From Amorphophallus konjac (taxonomy: Eukaryota > Streptophyta > Magnoliopsida > Alismatales > Araceae): 64,000 bases of DNA. The stretch lies in the NCBI GenBank assembly GCA_022559845.1, contig JAHNEJ010001281.1, positions 124,001-188,000 on the forward strand. Reading direction: 5' to 3'. The position numbers and the translations under genes are program-made. The notes below the pieces were generated by a model. That model was not told the origin of the DNA, made no database searches, and saw nothing but the letters and a program-made list of their open reading frames with translations. Numbering within the stretch: the first letter of the stretch is position 1; each line of letters begins with the position of its first letter. Below are positions 57,824 to 64,000 of this stretch, piece by piece.

Positions 57824-60234
57824 TGATGTGACACAACCTTGGACCTAATGCAAGCAAGCACAATCGCATTCAAAACGGGCCAAGTTGGGCCACCGCTCTA
57901 TCGTCACTCACCCAAGCCCGGGGTGACTTGGCAATGCCAAGGGGAGGATGTGGGGTTGGGCCCTTGCTGGTAGAGGGCCAGCAAGGCCAAGAATGATTCC
58001 CAATGGGTATGGGTACCCAAATCAAGGGGGCCGACAAAGTGCCAACGGCAACGGTTACAATATTCCCACGGTGATCACTCAAGTTTATGGGGCTTGAGGA
58101 TCGGGCTCTCACTCGCATAACCAGCGGAATTAAGAACTAATATTGAAAGACAAGCACTAGTTGGAGTGAAGGTTTGAGCACTTACTCGACCGGTTTGAAG
58201 AAACCGGTCCCGGTCGGAGACGAGGGCGAGCGGGGAGGCGAGTGGATCCCCACACGCCGCGGCGGTGTCGCTTGACCTGCCCAAACAAAGTACACCACTA
58301 CACCTCTCGCAGGAGGGGGAACTTGGGGTGGGGGCTATTGATATTACATCAATACTACCTCCACGCAGGGAGGGGCCTTCAGCCGGCCAAGCGGGGTGGG
58401 GAAACCAAAGCAAAGAACGAGGAACAAGGGTGGACGCCGAATCTGCCTGCTGTCTGCGAACCAGGACAGAGGGTCGGTGTTACTGTTGTAGATATCGCTC
58501 AGGAAATTTTCTGATGGCGAGACTGGCGGAGAAATCTTCATAACAGGAAGGGGAATGCCTCAGAATTTTTGTAATTTCTTCTGGAGTCTCTGTAGGTCGG
58601 GGCAGGAGCTTGAACATGGCCTCTATTTCTCAGACTAGCAGGGGTAGGTCACCAACAGTAGGATGCAGAGGCTGTCCTGTCCGCTCCCGAACTCCAAATT
58701 TGATGCCGTCGGCGCCGTTAGAACCGTGGGTGAGTCCTCTTTGCAGCAAAAGAAACGGGGATGCCAGAAGAGAACGGAGACGATCGATGGAGCCAGAAGA
58801 GTGAGGAGGTGTCGATGCAGACTAGGGGAGGCAGAGCTGCGCGACCGTGGAAGAAAATTGGTAACTTCTGTTCCCGGATGCGGAATGGGCTTCCGCTTCT
58901 TGATTCTGAAAGTAGACAGGCCGATGAAGAACTTTTAAGAAGGACTTGAGGACTGATGCCTTCGGGGCTGGTTGTGGCAGAGCTTCTAAGCCGGCTCAGG
59001 TCCTCAGCCAAGGCAGAACCGCACAGCTGTGGGAGAATGGAGGTCCCGGACAGCACCGAGCTCCGATGAGGACGAAACCACTTTCGAGACGAAGAGGACT
59101 GGCAGGCGCTTCCGTGGATGCCTCTTATGCCTTCAGAATCGCAGGTAGCAAACCGTGGTACCTTCTGCAAGCTTCGGGTACAACTGCATCTCTTGAACAG
59201 CAACCTGCAACTTTGACAAAGCCCCCAAGGGATCTAACAAGAAGAAGGAGAGAGTGGTGTATGGTGAAGGGGGATGAAGAAAGGTGGAGGGGAGGTATGG
59301 AAGAGGTGGAGGGTTGCTAATGGCAGGGGGGAGGTGGATGAAGAAGAGGAGGGGCGAAGGTTTCAGCTGGTGGATGGAGGGTGTGAGGGCAAGTGGTGGT
59401 GGAGAATGGAAGGAGAGGGGGGGCGAACTAGGCTAGAGAGGAGGAGAGGGGGGCGGCCAAAGGATATGGAGGGAAGGGATTTCAAATTCAAAATGGCTTT
59501 GGAATGTGGGGGATTGTGTGGGGAAGAGGGATGAGTGTGTTGGAATGGGGGAAGATTATGTTGGAATAGAGAAGATTGTGTTGGAATGGTGAGGGATCTC
59601 CTTGGGACTAGGGGGGTGGAGTAATGGAGGCCATGGGGAAGTGGAGGGCTTTAATGATGGTAGTGGGGGTTGAGGTGGTTGGGAAGGGAGGAGAGAGAAG
59701 AAAATTTGAAATTGGGTGTTGAGGAGAGAGAAAATGGAGTGAAAAAGAGGGATTAAGAGAGGGAAGGGTGGGGAATCTCTCCCCTAGGGTTTCTCACCCA
59801 AAAAAATGTTGGAATCACTCCACTAAACTAAGCTTTGGACTCTCAAATGGTATTTTTTTCATTGATTGATTCATTCCTTCATTACCTCCAAATGAAGGAA
59901 ATGGGGCCCTATATATAGGAAACCCACATTTTACAATAAGTCCCTGACAAAAGACTCAATAGCAAATAACCGAAGGGGTAGGGGGGGCTCATGGGCCAAG
60001 CCCGAAGAATTAGGCCCAATAGCACATTACACAATCTAATGACACTCAATACTTAGGAAAATAAATGCAAGACCTAGGGACATGACTCAAATAAACTGAA
60101 AATTACATCAAATGACTCAAGTAAATAGCATAAAAAGGATAAGTGGGCCTTTATAGAGAGAGGCCCGAACTCGAACGATGCCGGAGTGTGAAGAAGACCC
60201 TAGCCAAAGGGAATTGTGGATGATGTCTCCATCA
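57824..60234 (-). repeat. 3' LTR of nonautonomous copy 2
   Basis: 2,411 bp, recognisably homologous to the LTRs of copy 1 but clearly diverged, notably at 59040-59480. Ends GTCTCCATCA. The ORF stop (60117) lies 118 nt inside. Confidence 0.9.
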
Positions 60235-62939
60235 AATCCCATGGGCTGTGAAGAGCTCGACTCCGTCGAGTAGGGATCCATCCGGCTGTGGTACTGCTCG
60301 AGGAGGTCCGGATCCAACCGCTGGAGATCCTCCCGACTCACCCAAGAATCCTCCGAAGGAGGCCGATCCTTCCACCTGACGAGATAGCGCTCATATACCT
60401 TGCTCCGAGTGGTAGTGACTTGTATATCCAATATTTGTTCAATTTGTTCACGCTGGGCTCTTTTGGTTGGTGGCCTCTCCTCACGGGTGGGTGCTCTCTC
60501 AATGGAAGAAGTAGGCTCAATCTCCTCACTAGGTACCACCGTGGGTCCCTTATATGGCACTAGGTCGGCGACATTGAATGTGGGACTTATTCCATACTCC
60601 TCAGGGAGATCTAATTCGTAGGCATTTACACCAATACGCCTCAAGACCTGGAAGGGACCAGCCCCACGTGGCCTCAGTTTAGAGTTGGCTCCCGGGGAGA
60701 GCCTCTCCGTCCTTACCATCACAAAGTCACCCTCATGGAAGTCTCGGTGACGCCGATGAGAGTCGGCCCGCCTCTTATAAGCCTCATTCTTTTTGCTTAT
60801 GTGCTTGCAAAGGCTTTCATGCAATTTCGTGAATGTTGACATTCTAGGGGTGATGGGTGGACCTGGGCAACCAAAAGTAGACCGATCATGCTTTGATGCC
60901 AAGAAGACTTTGATGGATTTTGGAGGGCCGGGGCAACCATATGTGGACTTATCATGCAATGTTGTCATGTAGACTTCGGTGGGCCTAGGTGGGCCGGGGC
61001 ACCAGTAGGTGAACCTATCATGCAAAGTGGTGATGAATGTGGGGGGACCCGGACATCCATAGATACTTTTGACATGCTTAAGATCTATGATGATTGAAGG
61101 AGGACCATGACATCCGAATGTGGACCACTCATACTTTCTACTTGACATGTGGGTGATATGAATGAATGGACCCAACATAGTGTTCATGCCAAGGGGTATG
61201 GTAAGCCTAGACACATGCATGCTTTTCCCAAAGGTGACTTCTATGTGTATAGGTGTGGGACAACCTTTGAACTCCCATTGAAAAGGATCGAATGGATCTA
61301 AGAAGGTGGTCATCATGGGGTGGGGCACAACCTTATTACCTAGGGATATGTGGCCCAAGGTCATGGCTCCCAAGGTGTAACCCGGGTCACAGATGAGGTG
61401 GGTTTGGCCCAATATGGTGGGTGAGGGTAGGAAAAGGTGGGTGGTTGGTAAGATGGTTGGGTCATATGAGTCCCTTGACTCCCATTGGAATGGATCATAT
61501 GGATCATAAAATGGGTCACCTAGGGGGAGGAACTCCATGTCCTCAAGATCCTTAAAAGGTGCTAAGTCATTCTTCTCCATTATAGTTGGGCCAATGTTCT
61601 TGACAAGTGAGTCGGCCATGAGTGGAAGGCTTGGCTTTTTACCCGAGATAAGAAGCTCTAAATCGAGGAGAAGGTTGGGCTCATCCGGTGTAGGGAGGAA
61701 TAGAAGGAGGTCGCTAGTGTAGCAACCAATGGTGCAAACCGAGGTGATAGACCCTATGCATAGGTGTAGGAGGCTAAGGCTCCTAGGTTGTTCTACCATA
61801 GGGGTCAACATGTTAGTCATCTCTAATTGCCATGCTATGCCCTTGAGAAGGCCCTCTAAGGTCTCCACTTGATAGGATGCTTGGATTGTGGTGTGATAGG
61901 AGAAGAAGGGCACTAAGGTAAGGTCTTGTTCTATGGGAGGGAAAACATGGGCCCGGATCTCTCTAATTGGGCTCTCCTTTAGCCAACTAACAATGGGTTC
62001 TCCTAAGATGAGCTTGGTCCCAACTAGAGAGGGTGATGTAAGGTGAGGACCATCGTGTGATGTTTCTTTCTCAACTTGGACTTGGGTTCCCTCCAAGGTG
62101 GGGAGTGGGTTTGGAGTGTCCTCAACTATTGAATTGGGTATGAGTTCTTCTACCAAGGAGGTGAGGAGGTCTTTTGGGGTGATGAGGGTTGGTGTGTGGT
62201 GCTCCCGGGGTGGTGGGTAAAGGGAAACTTGGATTGGGATTGGTAGAGTGGGGTTTGGGAGTGGAAGTAGTGGAGGCTTTGGTGGGAGTTGGATTGGGGT
62301 AGGGAGAGGAAGATGGGTGGGTTGAAGGGGTTTGGGTTGATTTGTTTTGGGAGGAGTGTCCCCTTTTGGGGGTGATGGAGAGGTAGTGGTGAGGGTTACC
62401 ATGGGCCTAGGTGGAGAGTTGGTCATGGGGCCCAATTGGGTATGGGGACCTATGGTTGTGGTGTGGACTACTTCTTCCAAAGCTAATGGAGTGGGAAGGT
62501 TCTTTGATGGTGGGGTGATGATGGCCGGAGTATGGTGCACCCGGGGTGGTGAGCAAGGGCGGGATTCCCGCGGGTGGGAGAATATAAGGTTGTTGAATTT
62601 AAAGGTTCCCGAAAGGTGTGGCGGATGTACTAGGCAAGTCCGACGTGTTGGGTCGATGTCAGCATTCCTTTCATCTAACCATTTCTTTCCTAGGATTATA
62701 CATGGACCCGCCAATGTTCCCTCTTGACACCAAGCTCCATCTAAATACTTAGTCTCCCCGAACCATTTATGGAATTCAATAAAGACTTGGTCTCCATTGT
62801 GCACAATTTATCCGGTCTTACAAAGAGAGGTAATGATATCGGGGGACACCCAATTTTTAGATTCTAGGTCAATGAAATCAATTTCTACGGGCTCTCCATT
62901 AGGTAAGCATGCATGGGATATGATTGGGAGAGGGGCCAT
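60117..62939 (-). pseudogene. Unknown N-module / proline-rich / GCPGPP-repeat / integrase C-terminus ORF of copy 2
   Basis: The frame starts at about 62939 (MAPLPIISHACLP) and has an in-frame TAA at 62808-62810. The first module of about 150 residues (EIDFIDLESKNWVSPD, CIILGKKWLDERNADIDP) is unlike the gag of copy 1; the LGKKWL stretch faintly recalls a protease end, but this is weak. From VHTTTIGPHTQ (about 62468) on it matches copy 1: proline-rich region, two DPFQWE motifs, five GCPGPP-type units (about 60855-61137), then RGAGPFQVLRRIG and a chromodomain-like tail (RYLVRWKDRPPSEDSW) better kept than in copy 1. A PPRxHHTPxxITP segment occurs twice in this copy. No catalytic domain. Confidence 0.7.
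60855..61137 (-). repeat. Coding tandem repeat, five GCPGPP units
   Basis: Units such as LHDKSTYGCPGPP and KHDRSTFGCPGPP repeat with 17-20-residue spacing; one unit reads YWCPGPP and one FGCHGPP. One more unit than in copy 1. Confidence 0.8.
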
Positions 62940-63030
62940 GATGATCGGGGGGATCAATGCAAGGGTCGGATTGATGATGAGTCCAATGCAAGCATGCCCT
63001 AGGACTTGACTTGTAGAGACAAGTCAATGA

Positions 63031-63045
63031 CTTGCTCTGATACCA
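63031..63045 (-). other. Primer binding site, initiator tRNA-Met type, copy 2
   Basis: The - strand reads TGGTATCAGAGCAAG two bases inside the LTR, identical to copy 1. Confidence 0.9.
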
Positions 63046-63047
63046 AT

Positions 63048-64000
63048 TGATGTGACACAACCTTGGACCTAATGCAAGCAAGCACAATCGCATTCAAAAC
63101 GGGCCAAGTTGGGCCACCGCTCTATCGTCACTCACCCAAGCCCGGGGTGACTTGGCAATGCCAAGGGGAGGATGTGGGGTTGGGCCCTTACTGGTAGAGG
63201 GCCAGTAAGGCCAAGAATGATTCCCAATGGGTATGGGTACCCAAATCAAGGGGGCCGACAAAGTGCCAACGGCAACGGTTACAATATTCCCACGGTGATC
63301 ACTCAAGTTTATGGGGCTTGAGGATCGGGCTCTCACTCGCATAACCAGCGGAATTAAGAACTAATATTGAAAGACAAGCACTAGTTGGAGTGAAGGTTTG
63401 AGCACTTACTCGACCGGTTTGAAGAAACCGGTCCCGGTCGGAGACGAGGGCGAGCGGGGAGGCGAGTGGATCCCCACACGCCGCGACGGTGTCGCTTGAC
63501 CTGCCCAAACAAAGTACACCACTACACCTCTCGCAGGAGGGGGAACTTGGGGTGGGGGTTATTGATATTACATCAATACTACCTCCACGCAGGGAGGGGC
63601 CTTCAGCCGGCCAAGCGGGGTGGGGAAACCAAAGTAAAGAACGAGGAACAAGGGTGGACGCCGAATCTGCCTGCTGTCTACGAACCAGGACAGAGGGTCG
63701 GTGTTGCTGTTGTAGATATTGCTCAGGAAGTTTACTGATGGCGAGACCGGCAACGAAATCTTCGTAACAGGAAGGGGAATGCCTCAGAATTTTTGTAATT
63801 TCTTCTGGAGTCTCTGTAGGTCGGGGCAGGAGCTTGAACAGGGCCTCTGTTTCTCGGACTAGCAAGGGTAGGTCACCAACAGTAGGATGCAGAGGCTGTC
63901 CTGGCCGCTCCCGAACTCCAAATTTGATGCTGTCAGCGCCGTTAGAACCGTGGGTGAGTCCTCTTTGCAGCAAAAGAAACAGGGACGCCAGAAGAGAAAG
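63048..64000 (-). repeat. 5' LTR of nonautonomous copy 2 (partial)
   Basis: Matches 57824-58776 closely and runs off the window. Long frames here (such as 63299-63973) mirror the other LTR and are not supported as genes. Confidence 0.9.

Larger units (their letters stand above)
57824..64000 (-). mobile_element. Nonautonomous Ty3/gypsy (chromovirus-like) element, copy 2, cut by the window end
   Basis: Left LTR 57824-60234 and right LTR from 63048 to beyond 64000; tRNA-Met primer site at 63031-63045. Same family as 23705-31302 (TGATG...CATCA termini, same backbone ORF). The target duplication cannot be checked; the left candidate is CCCAG at 57819-57823. No RT or integrase core is present. Confidence 0.88.

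Noticed and set aside
1..64000. tRNA, rRNA or organellar sequence
   Set aside because: I saw no cloverleaf with A and B boxes, no rRNA core motifs and no plastid or mitochondrial genes. Only primer sites complementary to tRNA ends are present.

Overview
This is nuclear DNA from a flowering plant; nothing in it looks bacterial, viral-genomic or organellar. The evidence is a spliced HIPP-type gene with canonical GT-AG introns, a prenylation box and a plant TATA box, surrounded by nested plant LTR retrotransposons with initiator-tRNA-Met primer sites. I cannot name the species. Only one gene looks like an intact host gene (HIPP, 5451-6477). Nearly everything else is retrotransposon.

Layout. (1) 1-3679 is the 3' part of a Ty3/gypsy element lying on the + strand: a decayed antisense ORF of the Transposase_28 ('putative gypsy type transposon') family, then the 3' LTR. 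(2) 3680-7799 is a gene island with the HIPP gene. (3) 7800-8881 is a broken Ty1/copia gag-protease remnant; its start continues at 55852. (4) 8882-55846 is one very large Ty3/gypsy element on the - strand that inserted in that copia remnant. It has LTRs of 4.29 and 4.33 kb, ends TGTGGAC...GTCCACA and a 5-bp target duplication CTTCC. Without later insertions it is about 29.3 kb. It has dual RNase H domains, which fits the Tat (Ogre/Retand-like) lineage. One reading frame of about 3,220 codons (leader ORF, gag, protease, a second nucleocapsid-like module, RT, RNase H, archaeal-type RNase H, integrase) is broken by six stops and no frameshift. Between pol and the 3' LTR lies an antisense, six-exon gene resembling plant mobile domain (PMD) proteins, with its own TATA box, and several kilobases of tandem repeats. 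(5) Two younger elements sit inside the giant: a nonautonomous element at 23705-31302 (duplication GGTAC) and a CRM-like chromovirus at 37092-47109 (duplication TCTGG), whose two 2,289-bp LTRs differ at one position that I could find. (6) 55852-57823 holds the copia start and a possible LTR fragment. (7) 57824-64000 is a second nonautonomous element, cut by the window edge.

How the parts relate. The insertion order is: copia remnant, then the giant Tat element (about 2% LTR divergence in the part compared by eye), then the nonautonomous element (also about 2%), then the chromovirus (nearly zero). The nonautonomous elements keep LTRs, primer site, an integrase C-terminal region and a long proline-rich ORF with GCPGPP repeats, but lack RT and the integrase core. 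They probably depend on a chromovirus like the one at 37092-47109. The two copies carry different N-terminal modules on the same backbone.

Most worth follow-up: the giant element with a spliced antisense PMD gene, its duplicated nucleocapsid module, and the modular GCPGPP nonautonomous family. All percentages and copy counts are by eye.
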